This document shows, one piece after another, positions 1 through 8,806 of a stretch of DNA of 38,318 nt. The notes under the pieces were generated by a model. It was not told where the DNA came from. It saw only the letters and a list, made by a program, of their open reading frames with translations, and did no database searches. The DNA lies in NCBI GenBank assembly GCA_939791845.1, contig CALNEX010000003.1:1-38318 (forward strand), written 5' to 3'. The DNA is from an uncultured Mediterranea sp. GTDB lineage: Bacteria > Bacteroidota > Bacteroidia > Bacteroidales > Bacteroidaceae. Made by a program: the position numbers and the translations under genes. Each line of letters opens with the position of its first letter. The first letter of the stretch is position 1.

Positions 1-76
1 AGGCTATCTGTACGCCGAAGAAGCCGAAGCTGATGTTCCACAGCTTCCAGAAACTATGGTTGGGTATTTCTTTCAT
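1..76 (-). CDS. MFS transporter, SLC45/maltose-transporter-like, N-terminus only (runs off the left edge)
   Basis: Reverse strand from ATG at 76 reads MKEIPNHSFWKLWNISFGFFGVQIA, the typical N-terminus of Bacteroidetes MFS sugar transporters next to malQ. Confidence 0.7.
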   Translation of the reverse strand, partial: MKEIPNHSFWKLWNISFGFFGVQIA

Positions 77-109
77 TGGTTTTGGTGTTGTAAATAGGAA
101 TTTAGTTTA

Positions 110-212
110 GGCGCGGATTACGCGGATGGACGCGGATTTATTATTTGTGAAACCATTGGCATTCATAATTCTATGATAAAACTTAATCCGTGAAATCCGT
201 GTAATCCGCGCC
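110..212. repeat. Imperfect inverted repeat (arms 110-138 and 185-212), short CGCGGATTA-type intergenic element
   Basis: Left arm GGCGCGGATTACGCGGATGGACGCGGATT; reverse complement of the right arm is GGCGCGGATTACACGGATTTCACGGATT. Confidence 0.75.
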
Positions 213-236
213 AAAAATCCACCGATAAATTATCAT

Positions 237-2909
237 TTACCGTCCGCTCTCGTCAATCATCTTTCGGATTTTCTCGTTGAAAGCGTCTTGTTTCATCAGG
301 TCCTCCAGCGTGACGTGCATGCGCCAGCGCCAGTAGTGGTGCGGGTTGGCGGGCACGTTGATGCGCTCGATGGCGATGTCGGGGTTGCGCAGCGTCTCGT
401 CCATGGCCGTCCAGTCCTGCCACGTCAGGATGCAGAGCATCGAGGGACTGTAGAGGTGCCGGCGGATGACGTCCTCGCACAGCCAGCCGGGAGCGTGCCG
501 GGGCAGTTCGCCCCAATGCCTCAGCTCGTTGTAGAAGAAGCGGGAAGACTGCATGCGGTCCTCTTCCCACCAGCCGCGGAAGCTGCTCATGTCGTGCGTG
601 CCGATGGTGCACACCGAGCGGAAGGGGTAGGCCCACACGTGTCCGAACTCGTCCTCCGGATGCTTGGGCATGCGCTGGATTTCGAGCGAGAGAATCTGGA
701 GCTGCTCCATCACCCAGGGCACGCAGTCGGGCACCATGCCGAGGTCTTCGCCGCACACCAGCATCTGCGTGGATTGCGTCAGGACGGGGAGCTTCTTCAT
801 CGCCTCGCGATACCAGAAGTCGTTGTGGCGGCGGTAGTAGTAGTCGTTGTAGAGGCGGTTGAAGACGTCCTTCTCCCACGGGTTCAGTTGGCGGTAGACG
901 TAGTCGTTCTGCACGGCGATGCGCGGGTGGTACATCTCCGGGTTGTCGCGGTCGGGGATGAAGAGCACGTCGCTCACCAGGGCGTAGAGTCCCTCCTTCA
1001 AGGCGAGGGTGTCGGCATCGTCCTGTCCGGCGAAGTAGGCTTCAATCTTGCGCTGGGTGTCGAACTCGGGGCGCATCTCGTAGCGGTCGTCGTGCAGGGG
1101 TTGCACGAAAGTGTCGCGCACCATGTTTGCCCGCTGGCCGAACATCTGGTTCAGCATGAAGTCGTTGATGAACGGGCGCGTCATGAAGTCTTTGCGGAAG
1201 TGCAGGCCGTAGCGCTGGATTTCGTCCACGCTCATGGGCAGGGCGGGCACGAACTGGCCGAGCAGGCCATGCACGGAGTGGGTGGGAATCTCCCAGATGC
1301 GGAAGAAGCCCAGGATGTGGTCGATGCGGTAGGCGGAGAAATAGTCGGCCATCTTGCGGAAGCGGCGTTTCCACCACTGGTAGCCGTCTTCTTCCATCAC
1401 GCGCCAGTTGTAGGTGGGCAGTCCCCAGTTCTGTCCCTTGGTGGAGAAGGCGTCGGGGGGCGCTCCGGCTTGTCCGTTCATGTTGAAGTAATACGGCTCC
1501 ACCCAGGCCTCCACGCTCGTGCGGCTGATGCCGATGGGGATGTCTCCCTTGACGATGACGCCCCGTTCGCGGCCGTAGTTGCAGGCGTCCAGCAGCTGGA
1601 TGTGCAGCAGGTATTGCACGAAGCAGTGGAAGGAGGTCTCCGCGTAGGTCTCGCTCTCCGGCGCGCAGAGTTGTTCGGCTATTTCCGTGCGGTAGGTGGC
1701 ATATTCGCCCCATTGGTGGAAGTCGGGTGTCCGGAAGCGGTCGCGCAGGTAGCAGAAGGCGGCATACGGGCGGAGCCACGAGGCGTTCTCCCGATAGAAG
1801 GCCTGGTAGCCTTCGGAGGCGAGCACGGCTTCCTGCTCTTGCTGGAAGACGGCTTTCAGGTAGGCGCGCTTCCAGTGGTTCACTTCTTCATAATCCACCT
1901 GGGGCAGGGCGTTCAGTTCCTGGCGTTTCTGCTCGAAGGCGATGCTGGCCTCGTGGTCGTGCAGGGGCGGTAGCTGGCGCAGGTCCACGAACATCGGGTG
2001 GAAGGCGTAGATGGAGATGGAGCTGTAGGGATAGGAATCCGTCCACGTCTGGGTCATCGTGGTGTCGTTGATGGGGAGCACCTGCACGGCGTGCTGGTGT
2101 GTGTCCGCCGCCCAGCGGATGAAGGTCTTCAGGTCTCCGAAGTCGCCCACGCCATAGCTTCCCTCGGAGCGGAGGGAGAAGATGGGGATGGCGCTTCCCG
2201 CCACTTTGTAGTGCTCGCTGGCGAAGAAGGCTTCTTCTTCCACGCCCACGTAGGTCTCGCCCGGCTGGAGCGCGGGGGGAGCCAGGAAGCGGTTGTCGTG
2301 CGACTCCCATTCGGCTATGCCCTGTCCGTCTTCATCGAGGGTCACATATTTGTATTGGAAGGCGGGGGGCAGGGTGGAGGCGTCCAAGGCCAGTTGCCAC
2401 ACGTTGGGGCGCACCTCCTGCATCCGGAGCGGGGCGGAGGCTCCCCAGTTTCCCAACGCCTTGCAGTTGCCGGACAGGGCCAGCGTGCGGCGTTTCGTGT
2501 TTCCGGCGGGACACAGGACGCGGAGGATGATGCGCGTGTCGCCTGCGGGCTGCGTGAGCGTCTCTCCCGTGCTTTCTTCGCCCGTGTGGCAGAAGGCGGA
2601 GCTGAAGCGGTAGGATTCCGCGGGCAGGTCGCGCCAGGCGTCTTGCAGGAGATAGTGGCGCAAATCATCGTCCACAGGGCAGAACGTGTGCGGGATGGCT
2701 CCGAACTCCACGCGCACGGGGTGCCCGTCCCGGTAGACGGCATAGCGGTAGGAGACAGGAGCATCGGAGTTGGCCGGCCGGAAATGGGCTTGGCCTTGCC
2801 ATACGTTTCCGTCCACGGTGGACAACTCGGCTTCGGGTCCTTCGTTGACAAGGACACGCAGGCTCTCGCCCCACGTGGTGTGATACTGAATTCTGAAGGT
2901 AATTGTCAT
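237..2909 (-). CDS. malQ: 4-alpha-glucanotransferase (GH77) with N-terminal CBM20-like starch-binding domains
   Basis: Long ORF; starts MTITFRIQYHTTWGESLRVLVNEG; contains GVGDFGDLKTFIRWAA, QVLPINDT, AYRIDHILGFFRIWEIP, CGEDLGMVPDCV. Start set at 2909 because the longer ORF runs back over a promoter element. Confidence 0.93.
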   Translation of the reverse strand: MTITFRIQYHTTWGESLRVLVNEGPEAELSTVDGNVWQGQAHFRPANSDAPVSYRYAVYRDGHPVRVEFGAIPHTFCPVDDDLRHYLLQDAWRDLPAESYRFSSAFCHTGEESTGETLTQPAGDTRIILRVLCPAGNTKRRTLALSGNCKALGNWGASAPLRMQEVRPNVWQLALDASTLPPAFQYKYVTLDEDGQGIAEWESHDNRFLAPPALQPGETYVGVEEEAFFASEHYKVAGSAIPIFSLRSEGSYGVGDFGDLKTFIRWAADTHQHAVQVLPINDTTMTQTWTDSYPYSSISIYAFHPMFVDLRQLPPLHDHEASIAFEQKRQELNALPQVDYEEVNHWKRAYLKAVFQQEQEAVLASEGYQAFYRENASWLRPYAAFCYLRDRFRTPDFHQWGEYATYRTEIAEQLCAPESETYAETSFHCFVQYLLHIQLLDACNYGRERGVIVKGDIPIGISRTSVEAWVEPYYFNMNGQAGAPPDAFSTKGQNWGLPTYNWRVMEEDGYQWWKRRFRKMADYFSAYRIDHILGFFRIWEIPTHSVHGLLGQFVPALPMSVDEIQRYGLHFRKDFMTRPFINDFMLNQMFGQRANMVRDTFVQPLHDDRYEMRPEFDTQRKIEAYFAGQDDADTLALKEGLYALVSDVLFIPDRDNPEMYHPRIAVQNDYVYRQLNPWEKDVFNRLYNDYYYRRHNDFWYREAMKKLPVLTQSTQMLVCGEDLGMVPDCVPWVMEQLQILSLEIQRMPKHPEDEFGHVWAYPFRSVCTIGTHDMSSFRGWWEEDRMQSSRFFYNELRHWGELPRHAPGWLCEDVIRRHLYSPSMLCILTWQDWTAMDETLRNPDIAIERINVPANPHHYWRWRMHVTLEDLMKQDAFNEKIRKMIDESGR

Positions 2910-2947
2910 AAGTCGTTTCGGTATTAGTAAATTACATAATCGTGACG

Positions 2948-2955
2948 CAAAAGTA
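2948..2955 (-). promoter_or_regulatory. Bacteroides-type -7 promoter element for malQ
   Basis: CAAAAGTA on + = TACTTTTG on - (TAnnTTTG), 38 nt upstream of the malQ ATG. Confidence 0.5.
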
Positions 2956-3070
2956 GCGAGAGAAAAGGGAAACACCCGCGCAAAGAATGAAAATATAAAT
3001 CAATTTAGGCTAAAAACGCCTCCAGAAGCACTTGTGGGGCGGGTTCTCCTGGATGAAAATATAAACGGAC

Positions 3071-3160
3071 GATAGGGCGGGGAGGTGCCGTCAGCATCTG
3101 TTCACGGATGTGAGAAAACGCTGACGGGGCTTCTCCGGGTTTCCATGGATTTGCCCTATC
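3071..3160. repeat. Nested inverted-repeat element in the malQ/pulA divergent intergenic region
   Basis: GATAGGGC 3071-3078 / GCCCTATC 3153-3160 encloses CCGTCAGC 3088-3095 / GCTGACGG 3120-3127. Confidence 0.55.
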
Positions 3161-3250
3161 TCTTGACGTTATTTGCTGATACACAGACAGGTGCATAGGA
3201 TGCAGCCTCTATTTTCTTTCTATTTCCGAGGTTATGACGGACAAAGCGTG

Positions 3251-3258
3251 TATCTTTG
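3251..3258 (+). promoter_or_regulatory. Bacteroides-type -7 promoter element for the pullulanase gene
   Basis: TATCTTTG matches TAnnTTTG, 44 nt upstream of the ATG at 3303. Confidence 0.55.
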
Positions 3259-3302
3259 CAGCAAAACTCAAAACTCAATTATCCACATCTAAACGTTTAC
3301 GT

Positions 3303-5297
3303 ATGAAGTTGAAGCACTTGTTGATTTTGCCGGCATTGTCGGTAATGGGATGCCAAGACGTGCAGCCATCCCAAGATGAGTATGACAAGTATCCCGTGCC
3401 GGAAGGCGAATGGGAAGAAATGAACTATGCTCCTGCGGGCACCAAGTTCGCCCTGTGGGCGCCCTCCGCCGAAGAGGTCAGCCTGAAGCTCTATGCCGAG
3501 GGGCTGGGCGGCGAACCTGTCCAAGTCCTCCCGATGAAGGAGGCCGACGGCGGGATGTGGCGCGCCGAGGTATCGGGCGACTTGAACGGCCAGTTCTACA
3601 CCTTTGATGTGAAGGTGGATGGCGCCTGGCTGGGCGACACGCCCGGCGTATGGGCCAAGGCCGTGGGCGTCAATGGAGACCGCGCCGCCATCCTCGACCT
3701 GGACACGACCGACCCCGAAGGCTGGGACAAGGACGTCCGCCCCGAACTGAAAAGCTTTGCAGACATTATTGTTTATGAGATGCACCACCGGGACTTCTCC
3801 ATCGACTCCCTCAGCGGCATCGCGCACCGCGGCAAGTTCCTGGCCCTGACCGAGGAAGGCACCACCTCCGCCCGCGGGCAGAAGACGGGCATCGACCACC
3901 TGAAGGAGCTGGGCGTCACCCACGTGCACATCCTCCCTTCCTTCGATTATTCCTCCGTGGACGAAACCCGCCTCGACCAACCCCAATACAACTGGGGATA
4001 TGACCCCAAGAACTACAATGCCCCCGAAGGCTCTTACTCCACCAATCCCTACGACCCCGCCACGCGCATCCGCGAGTTCAAGCAGATGGTGATGGCCCTG
4101 CACCGGGCGGGCATCCGCGTGGTGATGGACGTGGTGTACAACCATACCGCCGTGACCGACGGCAGCAACTTCGAGCGCACCGTGCCCGGATACTTCTACC
4201 GCCACAAGCCCGACGGCACCTTTGCCGACGCCTCCGGATGCGGCAACGAGACTGCCTCCGAGCGCACCATGATGCGCCGCTACATGGTGGAGAGCGTGAA
4301 GTATTGGGTGGAGGAGTATCACGTGGACGGCTTCCGCTTCGACCTCATGGGCATCCACGACTTGGGGACGATGCGCGCCATCCGCCAAGCCCTGGACGAG
4401 ATAGACCCCACCATCTACGTCTATGGCGAGGGATGGGCCGCCGGCGCTCCCCAGCTTCCCGCGGATTCCTTGGCGATGAAGAACAACATCGGCCGCCTCT
4501 CGCGCATTGCCGCCTTCAGCGACGAGTTCCGCGACAGCCTGCGCGGTCCCTTCGGCAATGACGCGCAAGGCGCTTTCCTGGCCGGACTGAAGGGACACGA
4601 GGCAGGCATACGCTTCGGCTTGGCAGGAGGCGTGGAGCATCCGCAGGCCAACCTCAGCGAGGCGCGCCGCACGCCCAAGTTCTGGGCCAACGAACCCACC
4701 CAGTTCATCAGCTACGTCAGTTGCCACGACGACATGTGCCTGGCCGACCGGTTGAAAGCCACCCTGCCCGATGCGGATGTGGCCGTGCGCAAGGCCCTGC
4801 ACAAGCTGGCGGAGACTGCCGTGCTCACCTCGCAGGGCGTGCCCTTCATCTTCGCGGGCGATGAGGTGATGCGCGACAAGCAAGGCGTACACAATTCCTA
4901 CAACAGCCCCGACAGCATCAACGCCATCCGCTGGGAGCTGAAGCGGGAGAACCGCGACGTGTTCGACTACGTCTGCGGCCTCGTCAAGATGCGCCGCGCC
5001 CACCCCGCTTTCCGCCTGGGCGATGCGAAGTTTGTGCGTGAACACCTGGAGTTCCTGCCCGATACGGAGGACAACGTGGTGGCCTTCCGCCTGAAGGGGC
5101 AGCCCGCGGGCGACACGTGGAAAGACATCACGGTCATCCTCAACGCACGCGACCGCGCCACGAAGGTCAGCCTGCCCGCGGGCACCTGGCAAGTGGTGTG
5201 CCGCGACGGGAGAATCAGTCCCGACCGCGCCCTGGGCACCGTGCAGGGCGGACCCGTGAGCGTCGCCCCGCGCTCGGCGCTGATTGTGCACCAATAA
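3303..5297 (+). CDS. pulA: Type I pullulanase (GH13), predicted lipoprotein
   Basis: MKLKHLLILPALSVMGC (lipobox-like); CBM48-like FALWAPSAEEVSLKLY; GH13 motifs VVMDVVYNHT, DGFRFDLMG, YGEGW, YVSCHDD. Confidence 0.93.
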   Translation: MKLKHLLILPALSVMGCQDVQPSQDEYDKYPVPEGEWEEMNYAPAGTKFALWAPSAEEVSLKLYAEGLGGEPVQVLPMKEADGGMWRAEVSGDLNGQFYTFDVKVDGAWLGDTPGVWAKAVGVNGDRAAILDLDTTDPEGWDKDVRPELKSFADIIVYEMHHRDFSIDSLSGIAHRGKFLALTEEGTTSARGQKTGIDHLKELGVTHVHILPSFDYSSVDETRLDQPQYNWGYDPKNYNAPEGSYSTNPYDPATRIREFKQMVMALHRAGIRVVMDVVYNHTAVTDGSNFERTVPGYFYRHKPDGTFADASGCGNETASERTMMRRYMVESVKYWVEEYHVDGFRFDLMGIHDLGTMRAIRQALDEIDPTIYVYGEGWAAGAPQLPADSLAMKNNIGRLSRIAAFSDEFRDSLRGPFGNDAQGAFLAGLKGHEAGIRFGLAGGVEHPQANLSEARRTPKFWANEPTQFISYVSCHDDMCLADRLKATLPDADVAVRKALHKLAETAVLTSQGVPFIFAGDEVMRDKQGVHNSYNSPDSINAIRWELKRENRDVFDYVCGLVKMRRAHPAFRLGDAKFVREHLEFLPDTEDNVVAFRLKGQPAGDTWKDITVILNARDRATKVSLPAGTWQVVCRDGRISPDRALGTVQGGPVSVAPRSALIVHQ

Positions 5298-5302
5298 CTT
5301 CG

Positions 5303-5378
5303 GGACAATCCTTCACGGAGGCAAGGACAATCCTTCGCAAAGCCCCGGACAATCCCTCGCAAAGGCGGGGGATTGTTT
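5303..5378. repeat. Tandem intergenic array A: three copies of GGACAATCC-TTCRCRRAG at an exact 22-bp period, plus an inverted fourth half
   Basis: GGACAATCC at 5303, 5325 and 5347; inverted GGATTGT from 5370. Confidence 0.85.
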
Positions 5379-5381
5379 TTT
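5349..5381 (+). terminator. Rho-independent terminator of pulA
   Basis: ACAATCCCTCGC-AAAG-GCGGGGGATTGT: 12-bp stem (one G.U), AAAG loop, then T6. Confidence 0.85.
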
Positions 5382-5426
5382 CATCTGATTCGGGCAAAAA
5401 AAGCATGAACTTCCAATGATAATCCT

Positions 5427-5434
5427 TATATTTG
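5427..5434 (+). promoter_or_regulatory. Bacteroides-type -7 promoter element
   Basis: TATATTTG, 25 nt upstream of the GTG start at 5460. Confidence 0.5.
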
Positions 5435-5459
5435 CCCCCTGTGTTCAAGACCGAAGAAA

Positions 5460-7724
5460 GTGAGACGTATATGCTATATACTCCTGGGGGTGTGCCTCCT
5501 CTTGCCCGCCGCCCTGCACGCCAGGAAACGACAGTCTCCCGTCCCCCCGGACACGCGGGAGGTCAGGGCAGACTCGCTGATGTCCCGCGTCATCTTCTTC
5601 GCCCCGATGTACGAGGAGGCCGTGTCCGCCTACAAGGCAGACCTCTACATCAAGGGACGCATCCATATAAAGAAGCAGAATTTCCTCCTCCGCTTCTGGC
5701 CCAGCATCTTCCGGTTGAGGAAGGGCGTGCGGGAGTATCTGATGGAGACCTGCGGAGAGCTGAACTACACGGCCCCCGACCAGTATGACCAGCGCGTGAC
5801 GGCCACGATGGGCACGGCCTCCGAGTTCTGGGAGATGGACCACCGCCTCCCGGAGTATTTCCACATCAACATATACTCTCCCACGCTGCTCAACGATAAA
5901 CTCATCTCCCCCTTGTCCGCGAAGGCCGACCGGTATTACCGTTACCGGCTGGACTCGGTGTGGGGACCCCGCCACGACCGCACCTACCGCATCAGCTTCA
6001 CCCCCCGCACCAAGAGCTTCCAGCTGGTGGAAGGACATGTGGTGGTGAGTGACAATGTGTGGAGCGTGCGCGAGATGCGCTTCTCGGGACGATCGGAGTG
6101 GTTCAGGTTCAACGTACTGCTCCGCATGGGCGGGGTGGGGAAGGCCGAAGAGTTTCTGCCCCTCAGCTGCGACCTGGAGGGCCGCTTCGGCCTGCTGGGC
6201 AACCAAATCGAGGGACGATACACCGCCCTGCTGGACTATGAGGAAATCACCCCCCGCGCCGACAGGGAGGCCACGCCCCGCCGGGGACGCAGCCGCTACG
6301 ACCTGACGGAGTCCTACGTGCTGCGCTGCGACACCAACGCCCTGGTGCGCGACACAGCCGTCTTCAACGACCTGAGGCCCCTGCCGCTCACCCCCCACGA
6401 GCAAACGGTCTACAAGGACTATTACCTGGCGCAGGACACTCTGCCACGCCGCAGGCGCCGGCGCAGCAAGTCGCTGGAATTCATGGGGCAGGTGGGCGAC
6501 CTCCTCATCAGTGACTACACCCTGAAGCTGGCCAAGGTGGGGAGCGTGCGATGCTCGCCGCTCATCAACCCCCTGCTCGTGAGCTACAGCGGCTCCAACG
6601 GCTTCTCCTACCGGCAGGAGTTCAAGTACAACCGCCTCTTCCCGGGCGACCGCCTCCTGCGCGTCGTGCCCAAGATGGGATACAACTTCACCCGGAAGGA
6701 ATTCTACTGGTCACTCGATACAGACTTCGACTACTGGCCCCAGAAGCGGGCGGCCTTCCACATCAATGTGGGCAACGGAAACCGCATATACAACAGCCGC
6801 GTGCTCGAGGACCTCAAGGCCATGCCGGACAGCATCTTCGACTTCGACCAGATACACCTGGACTACTTCAAGGACCTCTACTTCCGCCTGCGCCACACCT
6901 GGGAGATTGTCAACGGCCTGACACTGGACCTGGGCATCTCCATCCACCGCCGCACGGAGGCCGAGCGCAGCAACTTCGAGTACGTCTACCCGGAGACCCC
7001 GCCCGTCAAGTCCCTCGGAAAGGCCGACGGCGGCACCCCCGGCTCGCCCTCCGCCATACCGGCGTTCGACCCCGCGCTGCTCAACCGCTTCCGCCATTCC
7101 TACAACAGCTTCGCGCCGCGCGTCGTCCTCACGTGGAGGCCCGGCCAATACTACTACATGGACGGCAGGCGCAAGGTGAACCTGCACTCCAACCTCCCCA
7201 GCGTCTCCGTCGACTGGGAGCGGGGCATCGCGGGAGTCCTGCCCAACTCCGGCTCCTACGAACGCTTCGAGGTGGACTTCCAGCACAAGCTGCCCCTGGG
7301 GCCGATGAGGACCCTGTATTACCGCATGGGATGGGGAAAGTTCACCGACCAGGACGACATCTACTTCGTGGACTTTGCCAACCTGACCCGCCACAACCTG
7401 CCCGTGGGGTGGAACGACGAGATAGGCGGCGTCTTCCAGCTGCTGGACGGGCGGTGGTACAACTCCTCGCGCGAGTACCTCCGCGGCCACCTGACCTACG
7501 AGGCGCCCTTCCTCCTCCTGCCACACCTGATGAAGTACACCCAGTATGTGCTGAACGAGCGCCTCTACCTCAACGCGCTGGCCGTCCCGCACCTCAAGCC
7601 CTACCTGGAGGCGGGCTACGGCGTCGGCACACACGTATTCGACTTCGGCGTCTTTGTAAGCTTTGCCAATTGGAAATACCAGGAAGTGGGATGCAAGTTC
7701 ACCTTCGAGTTGTTCAACCGCTGA
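5460..7724 (+). CDS. DUF5686-family outer-membrane beta-barrel protein
   Basis: GTG start; signal peptide MRRICYILLGVCLLLPAALHA; 754 aa with barrel-like alternating aromatic strands and a C-terminal aromatic-rich strand; resembles Bacteroidetes DUF5686 proteins. Confidence 0.75.
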   Translation: MRRICYILLGVCLLLPAALHARKRQSPVPPDTREVRADSLMSRVIFFAPMYEEAVSAYKADLYIKGRIHIKKQNFLLRFWPSIFRLRKGVREYLMETCGELNYTAPDQYDQRVTATMGTASEFWEMDHRLPEYFHINIYSPTLLNDKLISPLSAKADRYYRYRLDSVWGPRHDRTYRISFTPRTKSFQLVEGHVVVSDNVWSVREMRFSGRSEWFRFNVLLRMGGVGKAEEFLPLSCDLEGRFGLLGNQIEGRYTALLDYEEITPRADREATPRRGRSRYDLTESYVLRCDTNALVRDTAVFNDLRPLPLTPHEQTVYKDYYLAQDTLPRRRRRRSKSLEFMGQVGDLLISDYTLKLAKVGSVRCSPLINPLLVSYSGSNGFSYRQEFKYNRLFPGDRLLRVVPKMGYNFTRKEFYWSLDTDFDYWPQKRAAFHINVGNGNRIYNSRVLEDLKAMPDSIFDFDQIHLDYFKDLYFRLRHTWEIVNGLTLDLGISIHRRTEAERSNFEYVYPETPPVKSLGKADGGTPGSPSAIPAFDPALLNRFRHSYNSFAPRVVLTWRPGQYYYMDGRRKVNLHSNLPSVSVDWERGIAGVLPNSGSYERFEVDFQHKLPLGPMRTLYYRMGWGKFTDQDDIYFVDFANLTRHNLPVGWNDEIGGVFQLLDGRWYNSSREYLRGHLTYEAPFLLLPHLMKYTQYVLNERLYLNALAVPHLKPYLEAGYGVGTHVFDFGVFVSFANWKYQEVGCKFTFELFNR

Positions 7725-7750
7725 CGCGGGAGCCCGCGCCGCCCGCCCCC

Positions 7751-8737
7751 TCAGTCGTGGAGCCAGCTCAGCAGGCGGTTCAGCCAGCCCCACCTCAGGC
7801 GGAACCACCGGCGGGTGCTGGTCTGCCGTCCGCCGAAGCGCAGCACGAACTCGCGGTAGCCATGACGGTGGAAGGGCAGCCCCACGTCCATGTATTCCAG
7901 GTGACGGTACCCGCGTTGGCGGGCGTCCACCAGGGCATGCCACACGGCCAGAATCCCCGGATACTGGCGCAGGTACGTCTTGCGCATCCCGCCGGAGAAC
8001 CACAGGTAGGCCGTGCTGCCGGAGTAGACACACACGCTGCCCCCGATGATGCGCCCGCGGTAGGTGACTATGAAGATGCGGCTCCGCTCGCCCTCCGTCA
8101 GCCAATGCTCCAACTCGCGGAAGAAGCGCAGGCTGGGGAAGTGGCGCCGCACCTTGAAGGAGTACACCCTGTGCAGCATCCGCGCGAAGGCCTGTATCTC
8201 CGCCGGGTCGTGCGTCTCGCGCACCTCCGCCCCGTTCTGCAGGCCCTTGCGTATCTGGCGCAGGCGCGAGGCGCTGAACCGCTTCTCCGGCGGAAGGGTG
8301 CCGTGCAGCGAGTTGCGCACCCTGAGCCAGTTGACGGGGAAATACCCTTGGTGGCGGAACAGCCGGTAGCCGAACTTCGCGTCGTCCAGGTTGCGGAACT
8401 CGATGAGGAAAGACCGCCGGGCCGCCTCCGTCGTCAGCGCGGACAAGAGTTCAGCAAAGACAGGCTCACGCTCGTCGGCAGGGCAGAAGTACTCCCCCGT
8501 GCCATACACCTCGCAGCGGCGGATGAAGGCAGGGGGCGTGAGCCGCACGCTCCGGCGGACGACGCCCAGCAACTTGCCCGCCACCGCGCCGCCTTCACCG
8601 CGGGCAACGGCCAGCAAGGGGCTGTAGCCGGGCGTGGAGGCATACAGGCGGAACAGTCCCGAGGAATGGAAGAGGTCCGTCCCGGGCAGGTCGGGAGGCG
8701 GGCTCTTGCGGCGGTATATGGTAACTTGCAAAGCCAT
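7751..8737 (-). CDS. GNAT/FemAB-like acetyltransferase-domain protein
   Basis: MALQVTIYRRKSPPPDLPGTDLFHSSGLFRLY...; GRIIGGSVCVYSGSTAYLWFSGGMRKTY...GILAVWHALVDARQRGYRHLEYMDVG is typical of PF13480-type proteins. Confidence 0.7.
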   Translation of the reverse strand: MALQVTIYRRKSPPPDLPGTDLFHSSGLFRLYASTPGYSPLLAVARGEGGAVAGKLLGVVRRSVRLTPPAFIRRCEVYGTGEYFCPADEREPVFAELLSALTTEAARRSFLIEFRNLDDAKFGYRLFRHQGYFPVNWLRVRNSLHGTLPPEKRFSASRLRQIRKGLQNGAEVRETHDPAEIQAFARMLHRVYSFKVRRHFPSLRFFRELEHWLTEGERSRIFIVTYRGRIIGGSVCVYSGSTAYLWFSGGMRKTYLRQYPGILAVWHALVDARQRGYRHLEYMDVGLPFHRHGYREFVLRFGGRQTSTRRWFRLRWGWLNRLLSWLHD

Positions 8738-8743
8738 CGGCCG

Positions 8744-8751
8744 CAAATATA
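8744..8751 (-). promoter_or_regulatory. Bacteroides-type -7 promoter element for the GNAT-like gene (possible leaderless mRNA)
   Basis: CAAATATA on + = TATATTTG on -, only 6 nt from the ATG at 8737. Confidence 0.45.
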
Positions 8752-8772
8752 GGAAAAATCTGAGACTTTGCT

Positions 8773-8780
8773 TATCTTTG
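8773..8780 (+). promoter_or_regulatory. Bacteroides-type -7 promoter element for the nitroreductase gene
   Basis: TATCTTTG, 26 nt upstream of the ATG at 8807. Confidence 0.5.
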
Positions 8781-8806
8781 CCCCCGATTTTGTCAAAAAC
8801 ACTATT

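Noticed and set aside
288-1973. Long + strand ORF of 561 aa
   Set aside because: Shadow ORF antisense to malQ; the sense frame has clear GH77 motifs, and high GC3 removes antisense stops.
3005-3196. 63-aa minus ORF
   Set aside because: Coincides with the nested inverted-repeat element, and no recognisable protein family is apparent.
3297-5294. 665-aa minus-strand ORF
   Set aside because: Antisense shadow of the pullulanase gene; His/Val-rich composition without family motifs.
6551-8752. 733-aa + strand ORF and 464-aa minus ORF (6711-8105)
   Set aside because: Out-of-frame/antisense to the DUF5686-like and GNAT-like genes; Pro/Arg/Ala-rich low-complexity translation typical of GC-rich shadows.
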